From positions 1 to 36,000 of the forward strand of contig CAUYUJ010009746.1 in NCBI GenBank assembly GCA_963575745.1: DNA of 36,000 nucleotides, in the 5' to 3' direction. Below the pieces are notes generated by a model. It worked only from the letters and a program-made list of their open reading frames with translations. It searched no databases and was not told the DNA's origin. This DNA comes from Prorocentrum cordatum. Its lineage: Eukaryota; Sar; Dinophyceae; Prorocentrales; Prorocentraceae. Within the stretch, counting starts at the first letter, position 1; each line of letters begins with the position of its first letter. A program made the translations under genes and the position numbers. Of the stretch, positions 1 through 7,998 are shown one piece after another.

Positions 1-505
1 ATGGCCCCAAGAGGCACCCGATAGGCCGCGCCCAAAGGGATCCCTGACAGACCCCGTGCAGAGCCACCCCGCCCCTCCCCCCTCCCCCCTCCCCCCTCCC
101 CTCCTTTCTCCCCAATGCACTCCATGAGCACCCCTGGACGGCCAAGAAACCCTAATATGCCACAAGAGGCGCCCAACGCGCGCCCGAGAGATACCCCGAG
201 GGGATTCAGCGACACACCCAAGAAGCCTCTGGCCCCTTCGCTCACGCCCCTCCTCCATCCTCCAACCTCCATCCCCAGTCATCCATCTCCTCTCCTCCTC
301 CTCATCCGCCCCCGCCTCATTCGCCGCGCCCTTTCATCAGATCCACGCACTTCTCACTCCCCCACTCCTCCCTCATCCATCCATTCCCCATTCTCCCCCC
401 GGGGGGTTTCCAACGGTTCGTCCCCCCCCCCCCCCCCCCCCCCCCTGATCACCTCTACTCGCCTGGGCGTCGTTTCTGAATTGGTTGGCGGTGACATTCG
501 AAGCG
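1..505 (-). repeat. Dispersed repeat R1, copy A
   Basis: First of three copies of a repeat of about 470 bp (others at 1825-2292 and 12635-13095), all in the same orientation. Read on the minus strand it begins with a block containing CAGAAACGACGCCCAGGCGA, passes through a purine-rich GAG/GGA segment, and ends with CTTGGGGCCAT. The left end runs to the window border. A run of 24 C lies at 422-445. The block begins at the probable end of the exon at 526-1427, so it is probably the 5' part of that gene's intron. Confidence 0.7.
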
Positions 506-525
506 GCATGCATTTGCAGCCCCCC

Positions 526-1427
526 CTGCAAGTCTTGATGTCAGCATTGCTGTCTGTGGCGCGATGCGCAGCCAGTCTGCGAACACCCCCCCTGATGTCG
601 TCGTTCGTGGCGAAATCAATGTCACGCTCGCGCATGACATCTGCCCGCAACAAGGTCACCCTTTCTTCGCCCTGCAGGGAGCTGTCCATAGCAATGACGT
701 TGCGGCGCAGCACGCACCACTTTGTGTCAGCATCACCTTTAACCAACCAGATTAATTTCTGAGCCCCTCCGTCTTGCAGAACCACTCCGGGTTTGCAAAA
801 TATTATGGTCGAGGGGTTCAGCGAGACGCCAGTCGTTTGAAGAGAACACTGCGCATTACAAAACAAATGTTTCACGAGCATCTTGAAAGCTTGTACAACG
901 CCTGCATGGACACCACACACCCGTTTTGACCGCAAGGCTGCTAAGCAAAACCACGCATCCTCTTGCGAAAGCACTTCGGGCCCCAACTCCAAAAATGATA
1001 CGTAGAATATCCACATCTTCCTGGCGTTATCGGGCGACAGTTGGTTCCCGGGCGTCACCTCGTCGCCGTGCATGATCAAATGCCACGGTGTGTCGAACGT
1101 GTTCGGCTTCGCCGCCAATGTTCTGTGAATGGGGTCCCGCCAGCTTTCGCACTGTGAGAAAGCAACGCATAACAGCGCAGGCAAATTCGCGACCGTAAAC
1201 CTCATCGGGGACGGGCTGGCAGTGCATTCAATCTCGCCAAACAGCGTGCCATACTGCGTTTGCTGGTTCACAACAGCATCCCTGGCGTTGCGGATTTCCC
1301 TCCGAGACGCAGTGAAAGGCTCGCGTTGGGATCCATCCAAAAGCGCCGACAATGCAGTGGCAGACATATGAGGGCATTTTCGCCTCAAAGACTCTATCCT
1401 GCGATATTTTGCACCCTTATCGCACAT
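526..1427 (-). CDS. First exon of a multi-copy dinoflagellate family ('DEVTPGN' family), partial
   Basis: About 300 codons from ATG at 1427, with an in-frame TAG upstream. I do not know its function. The blocks HGDEVTPGNQLSPDNARK, LSQEDAWFCLAALRSKR and LQDGGAQKLIWLVKGDADTK match a family I recall from many dinoflagellate gene models (recall, not searched). There the protein continues beyond this point, so this is a 5' exon and the rest lies past the window's left edge. The frame stays open to 354, but only through the R1 repeat and a C-run, giving poly-Gly; I therefore place the exon end near the AG|GGGGGG at about 526. A degenerate SL relic lies 40 nt upstream of the ATG. The D in GDEV followed by a spaced comparison block recalls cut-and-paste transposases of the Plavaka/CACTA type; that is inference only. 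Confidence 0.6.
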
Positions 1428-1466
1428 GGTGCGACGGCCGCGCTAGCTGCGCAGCGAACGACGCAG

Positions 1467-1483
1467 CTTTGAGCCCAAATGGC
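1467..1483 (-). other. Degenerate spliced-leader relic
   Basis: The minus strand reads GCCATTTGGGCTCAAAG, against the conserved SL 3' part GCCATTTTGGCTCAAG: one substitution and one inserted A. It lies 40 nt before the ATG at 1427, in the leader position and orientation expected for a retroposed, SL-capped mRNA. The 5' third of the SL (CCGTA) is not recognisable. Confidence 0.5.
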
Positions 1484-1824
1484 AGCTGCGATGCACACAT
1501 GCTGGGCAGCATTGCGTGGGCACGTCTGCAGCGGTGCCCGCGCGTTTGGCAGCAGTTGGCAGAGGCTCTGTAAAACGCAATCTGACAGTGCAGGCGCCCC
1601 TGCATGAGATAAATTCCCGTTGCGCGCGCCAAGGGCAACTGATGCGCCAAATGCGCAGTTCATATGCTTGCACGCGCCCGAACATATTTCTACGTCAGAT
1701 CTGACGCCTTATATCGCCAACGTGCCCCCCCCCCCCCCCCCCCCCCCCCTCATGCGCAGCGCGCATCCCGTGCGACAACACCTGCAAGCAAGACTGCCCG
1801 TTTCCCGCTTTTGGGAGCATCAAT
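1484..1824. other. Non-coding stretch with C25 run
   Basis: No supported gene. Short overlapping open frames exist on both strands without coding character. A pure run of 25 C lies at 1725-1749. Confidence 0.5.
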
Positions 1825-1982
1825 ATGGCCCCAAGATGGCCAAAGAAGGCGCCAGGAGGGGCCCGATGCCCCCAAGGAGGCCAGAGCGCCCACGAGCGCC
1901 CCAATAACACCATAAGAAACGATTCTGAGGGCCTGGGGGAGGGCACAACTATAGGACCCCACCCCCCTCGTTTGACAGATAA

Positions 1983-2014
<32 letters not shown>

Positions 2015-2292
2015 AGCTTTTTTTTTTAGATTTTTTTTTTTTTTTTTTTATTTTTTTTTTTTTTTTTTTAGATTACCCGCGAGGCCTCCATGGATCCCAG
2101 GAGGGCCCCAAGAGAGCCCCAAGAGGGCCCCAAGAGCCACCCTCCCCCCCACCCCAGACCCTCCACAAGAGCTCCAAGAGGACCACCCCCATCTCCCTGA
2201 CTATATGTGTCCCTTCTTGCCATTTCCCGTCAGCCCTCATGGGCAGGTCTTCTGAATGGGTTGGCGGGGTTATGCGAAGCGTGAAGACTGCA
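1825..2292 (-). repeat. Dispersed repeat R1, copy B (with T-tract)
   Basis: Second copy of R1. It starts with ATGGCCCCAAGATGGCC and ends with a block containing TTCTGAATGGGTTGGCGGGG and GCGAAGCG. Unlike copies A and C it contains a T-rich tract at 1987-2069, almost pure T with a few A, G and C. GGCCCCAAGAG units are iterated at 2098-2135. Confidence 0.65.
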
Positions 2293-2789
2293 TGCTCATA
2301 TGTGCCATGTCGGCATTCGTATGTAGAGATGCATAAACGCGTATATATATACATATATACACAGTCGCAGCTGTGCGTGCATATACACGACATACACACC
2401 CAAGCCTTCAATGAACGCAACCAGAAAGCGAACGTTAAACGTGAAAGTGCAACCCTCGGGGGTGGCATTAAAGCGCCACCCGCGCGCGCTGCGATCCCTG
2501 CAAGTTGGTCGGGCAGGGCGTGTATAAGGCAAGCGAAATTTGCACGCCGAGTGCACGGGCGCTGAGTTGCAAGGGAGATTGCATAAGCTGTGCGAGCTTC
2601 CTTTTGCAATGGATGTCTGCGTCGGTCCCTCGTGGCGGTCGAACCCCTTCCCAGAACTACACATGATGCGAGCGGCTAATAGGGCACCCCATCTTTCCGC
2701 ACGCTGTGCAATAGCAACCTGCCAATCATTAGCATCAGTGCCAAAACTTGGGTGCAACGGCTCACGCATCAAGCATTCTTCTTGGATGT
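2293..2789. other. Non-coding stretch downstream of the 2790-4191 gene
   Basis: Holds a short TATATACATATATACAC-type microsatellite (about 2340-2375) and no convincing coding sequence. An open minus-strand frame runs through 2296-2904, but the genuine coding frame there is the one that ends at 2790. Confidence 0.4.
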
Positions 2790-4191
2790 TCAAAGCTTGC
2801 TTGCCTCCTGGTACGTGTCCCTGGCAAACACGAGCTGCTTCTTCTCGTTGTAGCCGTTGTGTTTGGACCACGTGGGCGCCCTGCCGTACCACATAGAAGC
2901 GCACGCGTTCATAGACCTCTGGCAGTCGTCTGGTCCAAACAACACCTTGAAAGCAACGGCTTTAGCAGCGCTATAGCCTGCGGGCCTCCTCAGAGCGGGC
3001 GGCCCGACGGGCTTCTTCGCCGCTCCAGGCGCCGCAGCACCTGCAGGCTTCTTGGAAACCGCCGTCTCCTTCTTTTTTATCGGCCTTGCCCTTCAAGGCA
3101 TTGAAAGCCTGCTCCTCGTAAGATTCCTGCTCCACCCGACCGCCATCGTCAGCAGCCAGTGCTGCTTCGGCGCCGCCGTGGGCAGACGCTGCCCCAACAG
3201 CGGGTGCCGCCGCCGCCTCGGGCTTGACGAGGGGTGCGGCCGCGGGCTCACCTGCGCTGTCTTGCGCAGCAGGCGTATGCGGAACGGTCTTGGGGGGAGG
3301 CCTGAACGACGTAGTCGGAACGTGGTGCGGCGCCGATTTGCCCGTCGACATCCCTGCCGCGTAGGCGTCATGTATATGCATCGCCATCTGCTCGAAGGAG
3401 CACTGCCCACGATTGCCCCCGCGAGTGGCTTGGATCCCGTGAGTGCCCCAGGGGCCAGCCCGTTCCTGAGTCAACAACTTGTTGTCTGAACGCAAGGGCA
3501 CATGCCTCCCAAGTGTGATGTACTGGTCGATGACCTTTTCCACGGGCGGGTCGTCGTCGTCATAAGCTGCCTTGAAAACCGACGGTGGCAAAGTCATGGG
3601 GCTCTCGGGATATGCAAGGATGCTTGACCTTGTGAACGGCCCTGCCGTATCCTTCATATACTGAACGACGTCGCGGAACGTGTTGTAAATGCTATGGTAA
3701 TTCGGCCAGTTCTTGTTGTGCGAGTGCTCGCAGTACATCAAGATAGCAACAACCCACTTGATGCATTTATCGTGCCCTGGCTGCGTAAGCCCCAGGCGGT
3801 GCAATCGATTCGAGATCACGTTGATCTTTTTGGTTTCGGATGCCCTGTAGTCCTCGAAAACTGCCCAATCTGTTGCAGACAGGTAATTGTATAAATGGGC
3901 CAACGATTGTTCGGTAGAATCTGACCCCTCTGGCACACCTGTGGATACGGCAACATTTGCGACCTTGCAGCCAACTGCACTCATCACCTCATCCTTGACA
4001 TGTTTTACAGCGCACATCTGCTCAAGAAGGTCAGTGAGGACAATCGCATCTTGAGCTGACAAGCTTGGCAAGCTCGAAATCCGAGCGCATAGTGATGCAG
4101 ACAACTTCTGCTGCAAATCGGGGTTGTCGCGCTTGGCGATCAAGGGAGAAAAATCCGGAATGTCACGCTTGACGTCATCAATGCGTGCCAT
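2790..4191 (-). CDS. Multi-copy dinoflagellate family protein, single exon, frameshifted near its 3' end
   Basis: ATG at 4191 opens 370 codons (MARIDDVKRDIPDFSPLIAK...), then the coding signal moves to the +1 frame at an A6 run (3073-3078) and continues through LRRPAGYSAAKAVAFK and MWYGRAPTWSKHNGYNEKKQ to a TGA at 2790-2792, for about 466 residues in all. Staying in the first frame gives only 34 more Arg/Ala-rich residues ending at 2971. The N-terminal half, with LYNYLSATDWAVFEDY and NRLHRLGLTQPGHDKCIKWV, matches a recurrent dinoflagellate family of unknown function (recall). A Pro/Ala/Lys-rich linker follows at about residues 285-400, then a short conserved C-terminal block rich in aromatic and basic residues. 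There is no intron across 1.4 kb, unusual for a dinoflagellate gene unless retroposed. The extra A could be a real frameshift mutation, a homopolymer error, or a +1 shift site. Confidence 0.7.
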
Positions 4192-4597
4192 GAGTGCAGT
4201 ATGGTGCAGTCGGGAATAACGACAACCAGATGCAGCACTCGCAGCCCCCAGGGCTTGAACAAATCATGGCAGCGCACCGGCGACAACGAATGACCACATG
4301 CGCACCCGCGCAGGCATCAATGTGGGAATGGCTTGCCAAGCTGGGCTGATCAGGACAGGCTGGAGGGGAGTGGCAATATCATGCGCATGCTTAGCAACGA
4401 GATACACTGAGCAAAGATGAGAGGGAGGATGATGCGAGCGCACCGCCTGCAGAGAGTCAGCACGGAAGAGGGTATCGTCCACCGACGTGTAGTCTGGAAC
4501 TCGCACTGGCCAAACGCCAGCATGGTGAAGAGCGAAGGCACTCACCTCGTCGTCGCCGTCGTCGTCGTCATCGTCACCGTCGTCGTCGTTGTCGTCG
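4192..4597. other. Non-coding stretch with start of a GTC array
   Basis: No supported gene. From about 4546 the sequence becomes a GTC/GAC trinucleotide array running, with interruptions, to about 4740. Confidence 0.4.
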
Positions 4598-4640
4598 CCG
4601 TCGTCGCATCGAGCGACGTCGTCGCTCGATGCGACGACGG
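4598..4640. repeat. 20-bp perfect inverted repeat with 3-nt loop
   Basis: Arms 4598-4617 and 4621-4640 are exact reverse complements (core GTCGCATCGAGCGAC), separated by GTC. They are built from the GATGC-GAC terminal motif of the fold-back element at 4606-4673. Confidence 0.85.
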
Positions 4641-4673
4641 AAATTCCGTATATTCTTTTTTTTCAAATTGCTC
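4606..4673 (-). mobile_element. GAC-flanked fold-back element, copy E1
   Basis: Minus strand: GAC array, then GAGCAATTTGAAAAAAAAG, a centre GGAATTTCC, and a right end that has become a palindrome of CATCGAGC, then the GAC array again. It shares its left half with E2 (6697-6754), E3 (about 7563-7591) and E4 (7833-7892); the right half is rearranged. In the minus-strand frame the left half encodes DDDEQFEKKE, as in the other copies. Confidence 0.6.
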
Positions 4674-4686
4674 GTCGTCGTCAACG

Positions 4687-4717
<31 letters not shown>

Positions 4718-4751
4718 CGTTGGCCTCGTCTCGCTGGTGGTCGTACGATGC

Positions 4752-5318
4752 CTAGTCGGAGGAGACGTAGCCGTCGGTGAGGAGACGCAGGTGACGCAGG
4801 CGGCGGCCACTCGGCGGCGGCGAGTATGGCCTGTCCGCAGGGCCCCGCTGGCACGGTGGGGCCCAGCCCGCGGCGATCACGGCTGGTCGCTGCCCTGCTT
4901 TAGCTGCTGCTGGTGGTGCAGCGGCTGCTGCTCCTGCCGCTGCTGGTGGCGGTCCTGCTTTAGCTGCTGCTGGTGGTGCAGCTCCTGCCGCTGCTGGTGG
5001 CGGTCCTGCTCTAGCTGCTGCAGCTCCTGCCGCTACTGGTGGCGGTCCTGCGTTAGCGGCTGCTGCTGCCGCCTTGGCCGCCGCCTTGGCCGCCGCCTTG
5101 GCTGCCGCCTGAGCCGCCTTGGCTTGCAACGCATTCGGGGCCAGGTTCGTCTTCGCCGCGTGTTCGAGCCGAGCCGCCGTCGCCCTCATCTGGTTTGCAG
5201 CGCGCGAGGCGTCCCGCTTGAACCCCCTGGCGGCCTCTCTGATGGCGGAGTTCTCGGCCCTCAGCGCCGCGACCTGCGCCGCGAGTCTCTGCTCGCGAAG
5301 GGTTTGCTTAGGCGGCAT
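4752..5318 (-). CDS. Ala/Pro-rich coiled-coil protein, SL-retroposed gene
   Basis: 188 codons from ATG at 5318. Residues about 1-60 (MPPKQTLREQRLAAQVAALR, then ENSAIREAARGFKRD) look like a short helical or coiled-coil segment; then comes an Ala-rich run, and repeats of AGPPPAAAGAA / APPAAAK encoded by iterated GCTGCTGG-type DNA. Function unknown. The ATG is chosen because the leader 72-89 nt upstream carries an 18-nt exact match to the spliced leader (5390-5407), making the leader-ATG layout coherent and marking the gene as a reverse-transcribed mRNA. The frame ends at TAG (4752-4754), but the same frame continues as ASYDHQRDEAND and a poly-Asp segment into element E1, so the TAG may be a secondary nonsense change (a CAG would fit). 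No introns, as expected for a retrogene. Confidence 0.65.
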   Translation of the reverse strand: MPPKQTLREQRLAAQVAALRAENSAIREAARGFKRDASRAANQMRATAARLEHAAKTNLAPNALQAKAAQAAAKAAAKAAAKAAAAAANAGPPPVAAGAAAARAGPPPAAAGAAPPAAAKAGPPPAAAGAAAAAPPAAAKAGQRPAVIAAGWAPPCQRGPADRPYSPPPSGRRLRHLRLLTDGYVSSD

Positions 5319-5389
5319 CGGCACAGTATATGCATGTGTTGGCGTAAGCGCTGGTGTAGACCTCGGCCTAGGCGCTGGCCTAGGCGCTA

Positions 5390-5407
5390 AGCCAAAATGG
5401 CTACGGA
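5390..5407 (-). other. Spliced-leader relic, 18 of 18 nt
   Basis: The minus strand reads TCCGTAGCCATTTTGGCT, identical to the first 18 nt of the dinoflagellate SL (T variant at position 1), then TAGCGCC in place of CAAG. The SL is normally added by trans-splicing and is not encoded next to ordinary genes; here it lies 71 nt from the ATG at 5318. Following it is a doubled AGCGCCTAGGCC motif (5358-5390). Confidence 0.9.
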
Positions 5408-5907
5408 AGGGGGGGGGCGAGGGTGGCGCAGGGGAGCGCGGGGAAGCCAATGGGGGCACACAGGGAACAATGATGCGTAGGAGATTGCGTAGATGCATAT
5501 CTGGTGGACGCAACTCTGCAGGGTGCAAATCTGCATGGGGATGCCGTGGGGCGCGATCGACCAGAAAGCGAATCTCAACATGCCTGCAACTGCACTCCGT
5601 GCAACAATGCCCTCTCATGCTGCGGACTCCGCATGACATCACACGATATGGTATGAATGGGTGTGCATATCAAATGAAATCCCAACCAACGTAGCAAGCA
5701 TGGTCGTTCCGCGCTCCTCTCACGCAGCAGGGAGAAGGGATACCTTGTACGCTCCGCTGCGGGCCAGCACGAGTCAGCAGAAAGCTGGCCGCAGCGGCAA
5801 GGCCCAGTCAGGAGGCCGATGCGACGCCTAGGCAGCGCCTCGGTGGCGTCTGACCGAGCAAGAGTTGTGCTCTTATGCCCCCTCGGGGACCCGAAGGCTA
5901 TGCGCAC
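5408..5907. other. Intergenic stretch, nothing recognised
   Basis: Between the SL relic of the upstream retrogene and the palindrome cluster. Open frames on both strands are short and show no family blocks. Confidence 0.4.
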
Positions 5908-6057
5908 GATAAAGTGTTATCACTCTTTTGCGCGCGGTGGACGATCACCCAAAAGTGTTATAACACTTTTGGGTGATGGAAACGCGCGCCCAAAACTGTT
6001 ATAGCACTTTTGCGCGCAGACGTCCATCACCCAAAAGTGTTATAACACTTTTAGGCG
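5908..6057. repeat. Cluster of four hairpin palindromes (AAAAGTGTTATAACACTTTT type)
   Basis: Four related palindromes within 150 nt. The second (5944-5977) is a perfect 34-nt palindrome with no spacer; its core is AAAAGTGTTATAACACTTTT and its outer arms are ATCACCC/GGGTGAT. The third (5984-6017) is imperfect with GCGCGC outer arms. The fourth (6026-6057) repeats the perfect 20-nt core at 6033-6052. The first (about 5908-5938) is degenerate. Outer arms alternate between ATCACCC and GCGCGC, so neighbouring units can also pair with each other. The cluster lies 140-290 nt past the stop codon of the minus-strand gene at 6196-7345. It could be a fold-back/MITE derivative or a 3'-end structure. Confidence 0.85.
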
Positions 6058-6195
6058 TTGCACCCATCGCTCGACGATGTGTGATATCACTCGGCTGGTG
6101 GCTGCCGCGGCTCGCCCACAGCTGCGGCGCGGGCCCCCTCGCCAGGCGGGCCAAGTGCGCAAGCTCTCAGAACTTCAGACGCCCCGAAGTCGATC

Positions 6196-7345
6196 CTACC
6201 TAATCGGGTGCCTGCCCTTGCTCTGGCCCTTGGTCTTCGTGATGCTGTCGAACTCGGTGCGAGCCGCCTCCAAGAGCGCCTCGCACGCGCTCCAGTCTCC
6301 CGCCTCGTACGCCTCGAAGACCTCCACGGCGCGCTCGTACCAGTAGCCCGTGCCACTCGCGATCTCCCCGAGCTTCGTGCCCTGGATGATCAGCTCGATC
6401 GCTTGCCAGTTGCTCTGCGCCCAATGGTCGGCCATCCTCATCACTCTCGAGCTCCACCCGCTCCGCGCCTGCTCCCCGTCGTTGTTGTAGCGGTGGTCGG
6501 GCGCGGCCCCGATGGGGGCTGGCGGCGGCGGCTTGGGGGCTGGTGGCGGCCCAGGCGGCTGCCTGGGACCCGCCTTGGCCGCTGGAGAGGCCGTCTTGGC
6601 CGCTGTAGCGGCTGCGCCGTCGGGGTCCGCGATGGCGGCGACCGTGGCGGCAGCGCTGCCGACGATGTCGAAGGTGCCTCTGTCGTCGTCGTCGTCGCAT
6701 CGAGCACTGTGAAAAAAAAAGGGAATCTGGAAATTCCTTTTTTTCAAACTGCTCGTCGTCGTCGTCGACGACGTCGACGTCGTCTGCCACGCCTGACTTC
6801 TCCTCGATCACCTTCTCGAGGAACTCCGCGTAGGGCATGATGTCCAGGAACGCCAGAACGTCATCGCACTGCGCCGCGCAGAGCGAGGTCGGCCACTCCT
6901 TCGGGTCCCCCTCGCCGCTGGCGTAGACGGCGCCGTCGGGGTAGCTCAGGATGCACTTGACGTCCAGCGTGTTCGTCACCAGCCACTTGGACGTCTTCGA
7001 GGCCTCGTCATGCACGTAGAGAAGGAACAGCTCGCTGGCGTTGGCCGCCCCTGCATCCGCTGCAGGCTCCTGCCGCCAGATCGGCGAGTTGTTCAGGTGG
7101 CCGATCTTATACCAGACGCCCTGCAGGCACTGCGTCAGCTCGTCGTACTCTGCCTCCTGGCTGCCATCCAGCCGCCGCACTGCAAGCGAGTCGACGAACC
7201 TCGTCTGGCGCTCGCCCTTCCTGGCCTCCACCATGCGGAGCTGCGACTGGCAGTCGATGGTCTGGCGAAGGACATCGATCTTGGGCCGCTTGGCCGCGGG
7301 GCCCTCGACCACGGGCTCGCCCTCTGGAGGGCGGCCACAAAACAT
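6196..7345 (-). CDS. Dinoflagellate protein of unknown function, interrupted by fold-back element E2
   Basis: Two coding blocks. Block 1 (7345 to about 6755) starts MFCGRPPEGEPVVEGPAAKR and contains a domain with QGVWYKIGHLNNSPIW, ELFLLYVHDE and KWLVTNTLDV, resembling a recurrent dinoflagellate domain with spaced Gly/Trp/Tyr (recall), and ends in an Asp run. Block 2 (about 6696-6196) is in another frame: Ala/Pro-rich linker, then MADHWAQSNWQAIELIIQGT, GEIASGTGYWYERAVEVF and a helix-rich tail ending in TAG at 6196. Between them is the 58-nt element E2. Removing 46 nt as a GC-AG intron (GA|GCAGTTTG ... TTTCACAG|TGC) joins the blocks in one frame. I therefore treat this as one gene of about 366 residues; the alternative is a gene broken by insertion. 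Function unknown. Confidence 0.6.
6697..6754 (-). mobile_element. GAC-flanked fold-back element, copy E2 (possible 46-nt GC-AG intron)
   Basis: 58 nt between GAC arrays. Minus strand: GAGCAGTTTGAAAAAAAGG ... CTTTTTTTTTCACAGTGCTC GATGC. The ends are inverted repeats (GAGCA / TGCTC), and the A-tract GGAA half pairs with the TTCC T-tract half. The right half looks like a polypyrimidine tract plus CAG acceptor, and a GC donor lies at the left end. Confidence 0.7.
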
Positions 7346-7562
7346 GAAAAACTCCGGCCTTTTGGGGTCCAGTCCAAGGGTGTTTTCGGAGGGGCCGAAC
7401 GTGGCGGAGGGCTGCGCCAGTGCGACCCCTGGGGGGGCATGGAGTCCCCAGGGCCAGAACTAGCATAGGTCCTCGTTCAAGAAAGCGTGGTCATCGTCGT
7501 TGTCGTCGTCGTCGTCGTCTTCGCCTGGAGCTGGTTGAAAAAGGCGAGTGCCGTGTCCGCCT
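7346..7562. other. Short spacer with GTC array
   Basis: Upstream of the gene at 6196-7345. Contains a GTC array around 7493-7525. A minus-strand Asp-rich open frame (7738-7460) crosses it; I regard this as array-driven rather than a gene. Confidence 0.4.
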
Positions 7563-7591
7563 GTGAATTCCGTTTTGTTTTCAAATTGTTC
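7563..7591 (-). mobile_element. GAC-flanked fold-back element, copy E3 (degenerate)
   Basis: Minus strand left half GAACAATTTGAAAACAAAA then CGGAATTC, flanked by a GAC array; the expected right half has diverged (remnant GGTTGAAAAAGGCGAGTGCC on the plus strand at about 7533-7552). Its left-half peptide DDDDEQFENKTEF matches those of the other copies. Confidence 0.5.
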
Positions 7592-7665
7592 GTCGTCGTC
7601 GTCGGCGTTGTCGCCGTCGTCGCTGTCGTCGGCGTCGTTGTCGTCGTCGTCGGCGTCGTCGTCGT

Positions 7666-7700
7666 CGTAGCCATTCTGGCTCGAGCCATGTTGGCTCAAG
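7666..7700 (+). other. Tandem spliced-leader relics
   Basis: Full-type relic CGTAGCCATTCTGGCTCGAG (7666-7685, 18 of 20 SL positions) is followed directly by a 15-nt relic CCATGTTGGCTCAAG (7686-7700, 14 of 15). A truncated inner copy starting at CCATTTTGG is what results when a new SL is spliced to the AG inside an older SL (CCGTAG|CC). It is abutted by a GTC array. I see no convincing plus-strand coding sequence behind it. Confidence 0.85.
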
Positions 7701-7703
7701 GCC

Positions 7704-7725
7704 CAAACTTGACCCCTCAAGTTTG
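7704..7725. repeat. 9-bp hairpin with CCCC loop
   Basis: CAAACTTGA (7704-7712) and TCAAGTTTG (7717-7725) are exact complements around CCCC, directly behind the tandem SL relics. Confidence 0.8.
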
Positions 7726-7737
7726 AGACTTGCGCCA

Positions 7738-7795
7738 AAACTGCTTGTCGTCGTCGTCACCGTCGTCGTCGTCGCCGCCTCGCCGTCGTCGTCGC

Positions 7796-7834
<39 letters not shown>

Positions 7835-7888
7835 ATCGAGCACTTTGGAAAAAAAAGGAAATCTGGAAATTCCTTTTTTTTTCAAGCT

Positions 7889-7919
<31 letters not shown>

Positions 7920-7954
7920 GTCGCGCTCGTCGTCGTCGTCGTCGTCGCCGTCGT

Positions 7955-7998
<44 letters not shown>

